The position numbers and the translations under genes are program-made. From Bombyx mori (lineage: Eukaryota > Arthropoda > Insecta > Lepidoptera > Bombycidae), in the NCBI RefSeq assembly GCF_030269925.1, contig NC_085123.1, positions 5,146,001 to 5,210,000 of the forward strand: a stretch of DNA of 64,000 bases, written 5' to 3'. The notes beneath the pieces are model-generated. The model was not told the origin of the DNA, did no database searches, and was given only the letters and a program-made list of their open reading frames with translations. Of this stretch, positions 45,701 to 57,700 are shown in pieces. Within the stretch, counting starts at the first letter, position 1. Every line of letters begins with the position of its first letter.

Positions 45701-48700
45701 GGATTTGTACGGTCATCGTCGTGGCTTCGATAAGACTTTTCAACACCTCGATATAGCGATAGTCTATCTGGCATCGCTGTAAGGATTCCAGAACTGACCA
45801 CCTGGTTAGTTCTGGAATCTCGATAGAGTCAAAGGCTTTCTCGTAGTCCACGAAAATAAGTACGCGCGAAGTTGAAATAGCCCTTTAGGCTACCAGCAAA
45901 TATGTCGGAAAAAAGAAACAAACTTGAACTTCCATTACATACATTCATACCATTGCATTTGTCAATTAACTTCATATCAATCCCCTTTATCAGTTTCCTT
46001 AAGATCACGATTTATTTATATGCGTTTTCTCTTACGTATAAAAGTGTGTCAGAGATAAATTTTATTATCATGTTTATGTTATTTACGATCGAGTACATTG
46101 GACACAATTTATTGTAATGCAGCAAAGTGGTACATTGAAATTAACCAGTTTAAAGGCTACGTGCCGGTGTGCAGTTTTAAAAATTATGTAACGAACGGAA
46201 AAAAAAATGAAATATCTGTGTCCGGTTATAAATGATTCGCACTTACACAACACTGTCTCTAAATATAATTTAGGTAATTGAACTTACTTAATGTAAATGA
46301 GTGAGTGTGTATAAATCAAGTGTGTTTCAGAATCGCAATCGAGAGAAATCTGTATATATATATATATATATATATAAATGAATTGCTGTTCGTTAGTCTC
46401 GCTAAAACTCGAGAACGGCTGGACCGATTTGCTAACTTTGTTCTTGAATTATTTGTGGAGGTCCAGAGAAGGTTTAAAACGTAGATAAATATGAAAATGC
46501 TCGGAAATAAATAAAAATAAGAATTTTGTTTTTGCTTTGATGTGTCCCCCGTCGGACGGATTCCTTTTGTTTGTTTTAAGTTTATATTATACAAAAGTTT
46601 AGGTCTTTTATTTATCGATTGAGGATTGAGGCACTACGAAGTCTGCCGGGTCAGCTAGTTCTTAATAAAATTCAAATTTATTAGATTTTTTTTCTTAATA
46701 ACATTACAAGTAAAGAGCAGTTATTCAATTATCGTACACAATTCATTAACTACAGTTAATGAGAGGTATTATGTAGGCAACGCCTTAACTTTGTACGCAC
46801 GCACTTTTTTTTCTGTTACAAATCAAAGCGAGAGAAAATGGCATAGGGCGAAAATAATCATGACTGTTGTATGGTCTGACTGAGAAAGTGAAAGATTGAG
46901 TCATTCAAAAACCTTATAAGAAAAGCAACCAAATCTTGTTCAATGACCCTTTATTTCGTACATATATCCAATTTTGGGATAAATATTCTCAAAAGTTAAT
47001 GACTAAATTTTTTATTTTTATGGTTTTACACATTTACATACCGTAAAATGGGGCGATTAGGGACAAATTCCAACTTTATGAGCAATTTTAAGGTAGTTGT
47101 TGATGTATATAATGCTATATCAGGATCAAAATGATTGAGTCTTGGGGGCATCTTTGTTGTCTAATTTAAAATTATGCAAGTAGCATTCCAGTTTAAGCAA
47201 AAAATGCAAAAATAGGTGTAATCCCTATTTACCCGAAAATTGCGGTTAATTGGGACGAAATGAGAAATTTGCTAGGGTTGGCACTAATTTTATTTTTATA
47301 TATAGTTTTAATTTATTTATTTATTTAGATGCACCAACAAAGTGATCATCAATAAAAAAAATTGAAAAACTGACAAAAATACATGGCAGACATCACCTCA
47401 ATTATAGGTGCAATCGACAGTGCAGTAACAACAAAATATATATATATTTATACATATATAGTGGGGTTTCTTAGAAACGGTTTATATTTCTCCGTTCTTG
47501 GTAAGTACTTAGGGGCTGATATTTCTATCTGGGTTAAGAGATTAGGTGTGTCGGTTATTCCATGGATTAATCAGATGAATACCCCCACTCTGAACAAATA
47601 TTAAATATTGTATTATGTATTACTTAGACATTTTTGTCCACCTTGAGATTTCATTGATCTTGTTACATGTCTCTGCAAAATCGACTTACTTATATTAAAT
47701 TGCTTATCTATTTCAACTAAAGACTTATTCCCAATTTCGCTTCGAATAAACCAAATTTTTACCAACAAATAAAAAAAATATTGTTATAACTACATAGACA
47801 ACCCTACAAACCTGTACCTATTTATACTTAGGTCGTTTCCATTTCACGTATTCTCATTCCAATTGACCCCTTTTTCGTTGTTATTTGTACCTAAGACGTC
47901 CCCAATATCCCTAAAAACAACAGATTTTTACATGTATTTTTATTTAATCAAATACATTAAAACCAATAACAACTGAGACTTACCTTTAATATATATGCTG
48001 GTTCAAACACTAAATAACGTTTATAAATCATAGTCGTCTTCTATTATTATCAAATAAATAAAAGAGAGCAAAGTTTCTAGCACTAAAATAATTACCACCA
48101 CAGGAAGTTAATTTGAAACGCGATTTTTTATAAGTTAGCAGCTATTATCATGCATATTCAGAGTTGTTTTGTGAACTTTCAACATTCTACTATTAAACTA
48201 CAAAAAAATGGAAGATTTTGCAACGAATATAAAACTTATATTGAGCGTCGAAAGATTTTCCCGATTTTGTCCCGATTCGCCTTTCAATCCCTAATCGCCC
48301 CATTTTACCGGTACATTTTATTACAGCCAGATAAAAATACGCTATAAAAAAATTCGCCATTTCACGTTCCGTTCCACAGTGTAAACAAAACTTTGTTACT
48401 TTTTGTGTAAAAAAGTCAATGTAATTGCTTATTACAGCAACAATTACTGTGCACATTAATTACAACAAATTTACTATGTGAATATATTAAAATAATAAAA
48501 TATATTTCGGTAAAAACATGACATAAAATTTAGTAAAATACACGTTTACCGTAAACGGATCGTGAAACGTCAACTGTGACGTCTACCTTGACGATTTTTA
48601 AGGGAACTTTAAAAAATTATATCTCGTAAACCTTGAGTTTCCGCAACTTGAAACTTTGCAAAAAGCTTTCTATTTATGAGTACTATCTACAAAAAAAAAA

Positions 48701-51700
48701 AATTGAGAACTTCCAAATCTACGGACTCTAAAGGAAAGTTTAGCTCAGTTGATGTTTAAGAATTACGGTACTTATACCCGAAGTACGGGTTATTACGGTT
48801 ATGCTTTAGTTATGCTGCTCTGTTCAGAGAATAACACAATAATATGGAATGCACAGATAATACGGACGGAATGTATAGAACATAATTCAGCATGAAAATT
48901 CAATATCCAAAACAATAAACAACTTTACTACAAGCGGACTTGAGTGAAGGGAGCGTACGTAATATGTACATATACAAATATCACACCAATAACAGAAAAC
49001 ATTAAAGTGTAGTTCTCACTTTCTCAGTACAGCTGAAGTAACTGTAGTGTTTGAACGTCTAAAATTTTATTTTAATATTTTAAATATCGTTGTTAAAATG
49101 GATCGAAAATTCGTAAATGTTATTATATTAGGATTCGGTTTTATGTTTGTGTTTACTGCATTTCAAACAATGGGAAATATTGAGGTAAGATTATTGTAAC
49201 AAACTTTTTTCAAGTAATTTTACTATCATTCACCTATTTGAATTCCAAGTGATTTGATGCGATTGGTTAAAATTTAAATGTGTAATTGAGATATGACTAT
49301 ATAAACAGGCAACAATGAAAGTTTTCATAATATTTAGTGTGTTTGGAAAAATTAGTCTTAAATTAAATGTGATACATTCTTTCATGTAAATCTTACCAAA
49401 GAGCAGATGTTAATATTTCTTTACTTGTTAAATTCCACAGATAACAAAGAATGATTTGATGATCCCAATTTTACTACTTTTTCATCTGATATTGATAAAT
49501 GATAGTATAAAAAATAAATTCTAAAATGGCTTCTAATTAAAAAAAAAACCAAGATTGCAACCCTCTTCAGAGGGGCAGCTGTGTTATGATGTGGTGTTTA
49601 TAGATTCTGGTAACACTAGCTAATCATAGAACTTGTTATCATAATGATACCCTTCAATTTGAATATAACATATAATTGAAGTCAGAAGATCTAAATTATG
49701 ACATTCTTGTCTATTAATTAAAAGATGTACACAATGCAACACCAGCTCCTCAACACCTTCCTAAAGTACTAACTCAACTCCCATAGTCCCTTTTGTACAT
49801 TATTTATTTTAATGAAATTTTTTATATAATGTATTCCTGCCCTGAAGGGGCTGTAGAGGTCAACAGGCAAAAAATAATCACCCACGTCAAAAAAAACTAA
49901 GTAGACCTTAAGGCATACATTGGTACACTCTTCAAAACATAACAACTTACTTTGATAATAAAATAATATTTTATGATCTAGACATATTCAAATAGCTATT
50001 ATCACTGTGTAATCGTTAACATTTTTTCAAATGTTCGAAATAAATGTAGTGTCATTTCTAAGAAAGCCAACTGAAAATAAACACAAACAGATGCTCTAAA
50101 TTTTTTATTGATTTTACATTTGCTGTATTTGGTCAGCGCCTTTCCTTTATTCACATTAGAAATGTAAATAAATCTGTTGAAATTCAATGACACCAATAAA
50201 GCTTCATCTACATGTTAAAAAGAATTAAAATTAAAATCCTTGTTTGTGGTAATCTATACTATTAAACAAAAAAATATATATGTAGATAGCTAGGCTATTT
50301 TTAAGTAATGGTGGACAGTTGCTTGGCAGATATTCATTAGAAATCTCTTAAAAAAAAAAACAGATACTTAATACAAAACGATAACAAAAACAATATAATT
50401 GACATCAACAAAATAAAATTAGAATATCATCAATGTCGTCAATTTCATATCCATTAAATGCTTATTTATATAGTTTATAAACTGCTGATCAGATCTTGTT
50501 AAAAAAAATTAATTGGGCCACAGAAGCACCAGCATTCAAATAAATCATCAAAATTAGCTTACCTAATATAAATATAAAATTAGCTTTTGTAGGCAGCGGC
50601 TTGGCTCTGCCCCTGGCATTGCTAAAGTCTACGGGCGATGGTAACCACTCACCATCAGGTGGGCCGTATGCTGGTCTGCCGCCTACACGGGCAATAAAAA
50701 AATCTAGAAAATATGATACCCTGATGTAACACAAAAAAAAGCCAGTCGAATTAAGAACAACCTTTTTAAAATTGGTTAAAATATATGGACATTGATCTTT
50801 TTTCTTACCTATGTTGATGGCCTAGAGAAGCTATATCAGCGTTACCCTAGCCTAGCGTGTAGGTGAGCTTTCGGGGCTCAAATTGGAGTTGCTGCTAACA
50901 CCGGTCCCGGATCGGAAACGCGATCCGCTGAATTTCTTACTTCGTGTTCTTATTACGTAAACTTCTAAACCATAGACACAGCCTTAGAGAGAGCCCTAGA
51001 GAGCCTAGAGTTTCTCGCTGGATCTTCTCAGTCGCAATAGCGATCCGGTGGTAGATTCTGCAAAGCACTGCTCTTATTCGGGTTGGCGTTCGCAAACTTT
51101 CAGGTTGAACCTGTGAGATCACCGCAACGTCCGCATCATCATCATCATCAGCCTTAATCTGCCTACTGCTGGACATAGGCCTTCCCCAATGCCTTCCACA
51201 TAATGCGGTCCTCCGCCTTCCGCATCCAACGACTTCCCGCCGTGCGCACTAAGTCGTCAGTCCACCTGGTTGGAGGACGCCCCACGCTCCTGGTACCCAT
51301 CCGTGGCCTCCATTCGAGGACTTTCCTCCCCCACCTGACGTCGCTGGCTCGACAGATGTGACCGGCCCATTGCCACTTCAGCCTGCTAACTTTGAGAGCT
51401 ATGTCGTCGACTTTGGTTCTCCGTCGAATTTCTTCGTTCCGGATTTTGTCTCTTAGAGAAATACCGAGCCTAGCTCTCTTCATCGCCCGCTGTGCGACTC
51501 TTAACTTATGGGCCAGCCCTGCCGTGAGTGTCCAGGTTTCCGTGCCATAGGTCATCGCGGGGAGAACGCGCGAATGGTTAAATACTTTTTTCTTCAGGCA
51601 TTGAGGAATTTGCGAGGTGAGGATTGCACGGAATTTCCCAAATGCCGACCAACCCAGTCGTATGCGTCTCTCAATCTCTGTATTGAAGTTACCCCGGTCA

Positions 51701-54700
51701 AGCTGGATAGCCTGACCGAGGTAGACAAAGTCTTTTACCTCTTCAACGACTGCATTCGAGATGGTAACTTGGCCCGGGACGATTTTATCATCGAACATGA
51801 CTTTCGTCTTGTCAAGGTTCATGCGCAGTCCCACGCATCGGGAAGCAGCATTGAGATCGTTGAGCATACGACGGAGGTCCTCCAGCGATTCCGATATTAA
51901 GACTATGTCATCGGCAAATCGAAGGTGTGACATGTACTCTCCGTTGACGTTGATTCTACATGTTTTCCAGTCCAGCGTCTTGAAGACATCTTCAAGTGCA
52001 GCGGTGAACAGTTTCGGAGATATAACATCTCCCTGTCGGACACCCCGCTGCAGCTTGATAGGTCTAGACTGGCAATCCTGGATTTGTACGGTCATCGTCG
52101 TGGCTTCGATAAGACTTTTCAACACCTCGATATAGCGATAGTCTATCTGGCATCGCTGTAAGGATTCCAGAACTGACCACCTGGTTAGTTCTGGAATCTC
52201 GATAGAGTCAAAGGCTTTCTCGTAGTCCACGAAAATAAGTACGCGCGAAGTTGAAATAGCCCTTTAGGCTACCAGCAAATATGTCGGAAAAAAGAAACAA
52301 ACTTGAACTTCCATTACATACATTCATACCATTGCATTTGTCAATTAACTTCATATCAATCCCCTTTATCAGTTTCCTTAAGATCACGATTTATTTATAT
52401 GCGTTTTCTCTTACGTATAAAAGTGTGTCAGAGATAAATTTTATTATCATGTTTATGTTATTTACGATCGAGTACATTGGACACAATTTATTGTAATGCA
52501 GCAAAGTGGTACATTGAAATTAACCAGTTTAAAGGCTACGTGCCGGTGTGCAGTTTTAAAAATTATGTAACGAACGGAAAAAAAAATGAAATATCTGTGT
52601 CCGGTTATAAATGATTCGCACTTACACAACACTGTCTCTAAATATAATTTAGGTAATTGAACTTACTTAATGTAAATGAGTGAGTGTGTATAAATCAAGT
52701 GTGTTTCAGAATCGCAATCGAGAGAAATCTGTATATATATATATATATATATATAAATGAATTGCTGTTCGTTAGTCTCGCTAAAACTCGAGAACGGCTG
52801 GACCGATTTGCTAACTTTGTTCTTGAATTATTTGTGGAGGTCCAGAGAAGGTTTAAAACGTAGATAAATATGAAAATGCTCGGAAATAAATAAAAATAAG
52901 AATTTTGTTTTTGCTTTGATGTGTCCCCCGTCGGACGGATTCCTTTTGTTTGTTTTAAGTTTATATTATACAAAAGTTTAGGTCTTTTATTTATCGATTG
53001 AGGATTGAGGCACTACGAAGTCTGCCGGGTCAGCTAGTTCTTAATAAAATTCAAATTTATTAGATTTTTTTTCTTAATAACATTACAAGTAAAGAGCAGT
53101 TATTCAATTATCGTACACAATTCATTAACTACAGTTAATGAGAGGTATTATGTAGGCAACGCCTTAACATTTTAATCAGTCTAAGAAATCTGATTGAATC
53201 ACAAACCTTTGAATTATCATTACATATTTTTGTTCACGTCTTTTTTTTTATGTAATGCCCTTTTTTACAGTCTAAATTAAATTTAAAGGGTGTGCACTGT
53301 TGAGTTATACTAGGCTGCACTAAAAGTATCGGGAATGGAATATTTCCACTGTTCCTGTCATATTAAAATCTTTTTAATTAAAAACTCCTTGGTTTTAAAA
53401 ATCAAATACCATTTATTTATTTAAAAAAAGATTCTCGGTCTTGTCACGAGGTTTTGTCAAACTTGTTTAGTCGTTGAGAAAATGGAATTGACTCGAGAAA
53501 ATTCAAGAGCGATGATTTATTATGACTTTCGAAGTGGTTTAACACAAAAACAGTGTGTTGACCGGATGATTTCTGCATTTGGTGATGAAGCCCCATCCAA
53601 AACCACAATTTATCGCTGGTTTGCTGAGTTTCAACGTGGACGTGTCAAGCTCAGTGATGATCCCCGTCAAGGTCGTCGAAAAACTGCAGTCACCCAAGAA
53701 AACGTTGATGCTGTGCGTAAGCTGATTGAGGAAGATCGACATGTGACATACCGCGAAATTCAGGCAACTTTAGACATTGGCATGAGTCAAATACAAATAA
53801 TCTTGCATGAACAATTAGGTGTAAAAAAGTTGTTTTCCCGATGGATACCGCATTCGCTCTGTGAAGAGCAAAAAGCGGCTCGCGTTACTTGGTGCGTCAG
53901 AACTCTCGAAAGATTCCACGCAGGATCCTCAAATCCTGTATACAACATTGTATCAGGTGACGAATCCTGGATATACGCGTACGAACCCGAAACAAAAAAC
54001 CAGTCACGAGTTTGGGTGTTCGAAAATGAGTTAAAGCCAACAAAAATTGTTCGTTCACGGAGTGTTGCAAAAAAAGTGGTGGCCACGTTTGTGTCCAAAA
54101 CCGGCCATGTTATGACTATTCCTCTTGAGGGACAAAGAACGGTTAATGCAGAATGGTATGCTAGCATTTGTTTGCCACAGGTCGTTTCTGAACTCCGTAA
54201 AGAGAACTGCAACCGCCGCATCATCCTCCATCACGACAATGCGAGTTCTCACACCGCGCACAGAACAAAAGAGTTTTTAGAGCAAGAAAACATAGAATTA
54301 TTAGACCATCCGCCGTACAGCCCCGACCTAAGCCCTAATGATTTCTATACTTTCCCTAAAATAAAGAATAAATTGCGTGGACAGAGATTTTCATCACCTG
54401 AAGAAGCTGTGGACACCTACAAAACGGCCATTTTGGAGACCCCAACTTCCGAATGGAATGGTTGCTTCAGTGATTGGTTCCATTGTATGAAAAAATGTGT
54501 CAAATTTCGCGGAGAATACTTAGAAAAGCAATAAATACATTTTTAAATAGTAATGTTGTGTCACTTCGTTAATTCCCGAAATTTTCAGTGCCGCCCTCGT
54601 ATTATTCGATGTGATTATCGCAAAGGCAATCGGACAATTTTACTGGTGATGAGTCCGCACGGGTAGGTACCACCACCCTGCCTATTTCTGCCGTGAAGCA

Positions 54701-57700
54701 GTAATAGGTTTCGGTTTGAAGCATGCGGCAGCCGTTGCACTGAAAAAAAAAACGAGACCTTAAAACTCAAGCTTCAAAATGGGCGGCGACATTTACGTTG
54801 TTGATGTCTATGTCCTCCGGTAACCACTTAACATCAGGTAGGGCGTGCAATAAAAAAAGCTATAAAAGTTCCAAGTAATAAAAACAAAATAAAGAAACAT
54901 TCTTAAAAATCCGAAATAACAAATCGATATTCTTAGGTTTAAGATTTTCATCAACATTAGAAGACCGGTTCCAGATAGGTGCTCTTACGAAAAAACGAAC
55001 AGAAAGACAAAAAAATATATCAAGAAATATCCGGTATGTTAAGTTAACCCTGAACTTTGCTCAGAGAATTTTAAGCTATCCTATCCGCGAAAAACCAGAA
55101 TAGCCCTTTAGGCTACCAGATAATACATAGGGGAAAAAAGAACGATGGTTCCTTTCGATTAAAAAATAAAAAGCAATATTTCTCAAACCACTCAGGATAA
55201 CCTCTTACATTTTTTAGACTCTTTCGTCTGCTTCGTAGCAGAAGTAGAACAGTTTCATTCTCGTAAATTACCCCGAAATCCCTCTGAAATAATTCTTGCC
55301 GACTGTTTTTTAAACCTACTCCTTGGGGTTTTTGCCATATCACCCATAAATTATTAAGTTATTCCAATATAATAGACTAGCGACCCGCCCTCGCTTCGCT
55401 TCGGAAACATTAAAACAAACATGAAACTAAAAAAAAAAAAAAAAAATTAAAAAAAGTAGCCTATGTTCATCAGGGACAATGTCGGCTTCTAATGGAAAAA
55501 GAATTTTTCAAATCGGTCCAGTAGTTTCGGAGCCTATTCGAAACAAACAAACAAACAAATCTTTCCTCTTTATAATAATTCCAATATAATAGATTACAAT
55601 AAAAAAAAAACTTTATTGAACACCACTAACAAATGGTGCTTAATGAACTTGTATTTACATATATAGTATATTAATGAAATGGAATTTTAAAGACTCACGG
55701 CAGTAATCCATGGTGTAATTTTATACAGTTCACTAATATCTAAATTTTAAGCTATTTTAAGTAAGAGCTGAATGTATTTAGAACATATATTTGAGATGAA
55801 TATGGATTACAGATGATCGTCTCTCTGACATATTGCTCTTTTTTTATTGCCTTGATGGATAGACGAGCTTACAGCCCACCTGGTGTTAAGTGGTTACTGG
55901 AGCCCATAGCCATCTACCACGTAAATGCGCTACCCACCTTGAGATATAAGTTCTAAGGTCTCAGTATAGTTAAGCTTGGCATTGCTGAAGTCCATGGGTG
56001 ACGGTAACCACTTACCATCAGGTGGGCCGTACGCTCGTCTGCCTACAAAGGCAATAAAAAAAAAAAAAAAAAAAAAAAGTACAACGGCTGCCCCGCCCTT
56101 CAAACCGAAACGCATTACTGCTTCACGGCATGGCCAGTCCAGTTGTTAATCAGCTAATAGGTTTGAGTATCTGTTTATTCTACACGTGCAGGGAATAACA
56201 TTGTAAATCATAATGTAGCTAAAAGTAACTTACAATGTTGTCCCTTGCACTTGTCGTATTAAAATTCTTCAATTGTTATTCTTTCTCTACTATGGCGTAC
56301 CAATATTTAATATCAAAGCTATTGAAATAAATACTGTTCCACTAGAAGAAAAACATTTTTTTTTCAATGAAATTACATATATCTATATAGTTCTCTATAT
56401 GGATTTATTCGATATATTTGTAGGAGCTATTAACCCCAAAACGTATTAAAATGTCAGACTAGTTAAACGAGTATCCCCTCCGCCATGTTTCGTTACAAGG
56501 TCATTTCTGAATGGATTTATAACATAAATTCCTATACATAAATTTTTTATCAATTTAGAATAGTATAACTTAATAAATAAGAATAATCTCAATCTACAAA
56601 ATCGTCAAATATACGAAGCACTTTAGAGAAATTAATTGCACATAGACCTATGTACCAGAGCATATTGTGGCTTATTAACATTTTTATACATAGGTATTGA
56701 CCTACGAGTATAGTCAGCAATACCAATATTTTGGAAGCAAAACAAAAGTTTAACGTTCAAATACCTACATGAATCTAAAAGAATACATTTTTATCTAAAC
56801 CTTTTGTACGTACAATGTCTTTCTTGTTACTTCTTCATACAAGATAAACTCAAGGATTAATTTGTATTATTAGATCTTTTTTCGATTTAGGTCAAACAGA
56901 TTGAACATTCAGATATATATTTTTTTCAAGGGTTTATTTCAATGACATGTCGCGATCGATAGATATGTAGATAGATACCTAGCAAGCGCAGAGCCCGTAT
57001 ATCGAAGATGTGATCATGCATACCGTAGTCGTGATAATGAGGTAAACTCTGATAGCTCTTAGTCGTTGTTTTTTTTTATGTCTTAGATGAGTGGACGAGC
57101 TCACAGCGCACCCGGTGCTAAGTGGCTACTGGAGCCCATAGACATTCACAACGTAAATGCGCCACCCAGCTTGAGATATAAGTTCTAAGATCTCAAGTAA
57201 AGTTACAACGGCTGCCCCACCCTTCAAACCGAAACGCATTACTGCGTCACGGTAGAAATGGGCAGGGTGCTGGTACCCACCCGCGCGGACTCATAAGAGG
57301 TCCTACCACCAGTAATTACGCAAATTGAAATTTTTCGGGTTAGATTTTTATTACACGATGTTATTCCTTTACTGTGGAAGTCAATCGTGAACATTTGTTG
57401 AGTACGTATTTCAATAGAAAAATTGGTACCCGCCTGGGATTCGAACACCGGTGAATCACTCAACACGAATGCACCGGACATCTTATCCTTTAGGCCACGA
57501 CTTCAAAATTCATTTAATATCCTTTTTTTATTACCAGAGTTCTATAATATAACAAAAAAAAGGCACTGAATTTAAAAGAATTACTTTATGAATATAAAAT
57601 TTAACGCATCCTACGTGATAATAATTTTGTTTATATCTTTTGAATAATCAAAGTTATGTTGTATACATTTTATTTACGACTGAATCTTTCAAATAAATTA

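Larger units (their letters stand above)
40408..46787 (+). repeat. tandem duplication, unit 1 (6380 bp)
   Basis: Unit 1 of a head-to-tail duplication. It begins ACTTTGTACGCACGCAC and ends just before the same bases recur at 46788. It contains a pogo-like element, the first coding exon of the UNC93-like gene, a family C repeat, two Bm1-like pieces, an RTE fragment and a Helitron-like element. I found two single-base differences and one A-run length difference from unit 2 by reading the matching stretches. Even the (TA)n run at 46352 has the same length as its partner at 52731. Confidence 0.95.
46788..53166 (+). repeat. tandem duplication, unit 2 (6379 bp)
   Basis: Unit 2, offset 6380 bp from unit 1 before the A run near 42310 and 6379 bp after it. 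Differences seen: G to A at 48263 (unit 1 base 41883), one A fewer near 48690, and G to A at 49054 (unit 1 base 42674, in the presumed UNC93 5' UTR). After the unit the sequence continues ...GCCTTAAC|ATTTTAATC. The bases AC are shared at all three breakpoint edges. Confidence 0.95.

Noticed and set aside
45129..45756. Plus-strand frames of 130 and 124 codons (and their copies at 51508-52135)
   Set aside because: Antisense to the RTE reverse transcriptase with its FADDIVLI motif.
46788..53166. Treating unit 2 as a second independent UNC93 gene
   Set aside because: Only the first coding exon is present in each unit; exon 2 and beyond occur once, to the right.
57239..57481. 80-codon minus-strand frame
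   Set aside because: It translates the tRNA-headed SINE and is not a gene.
57436..57504. A true tRNA gene on the minus strand
   Set aside because: A and B boxes are present, but the acceptor stem does not close and SINE body and tail follow.
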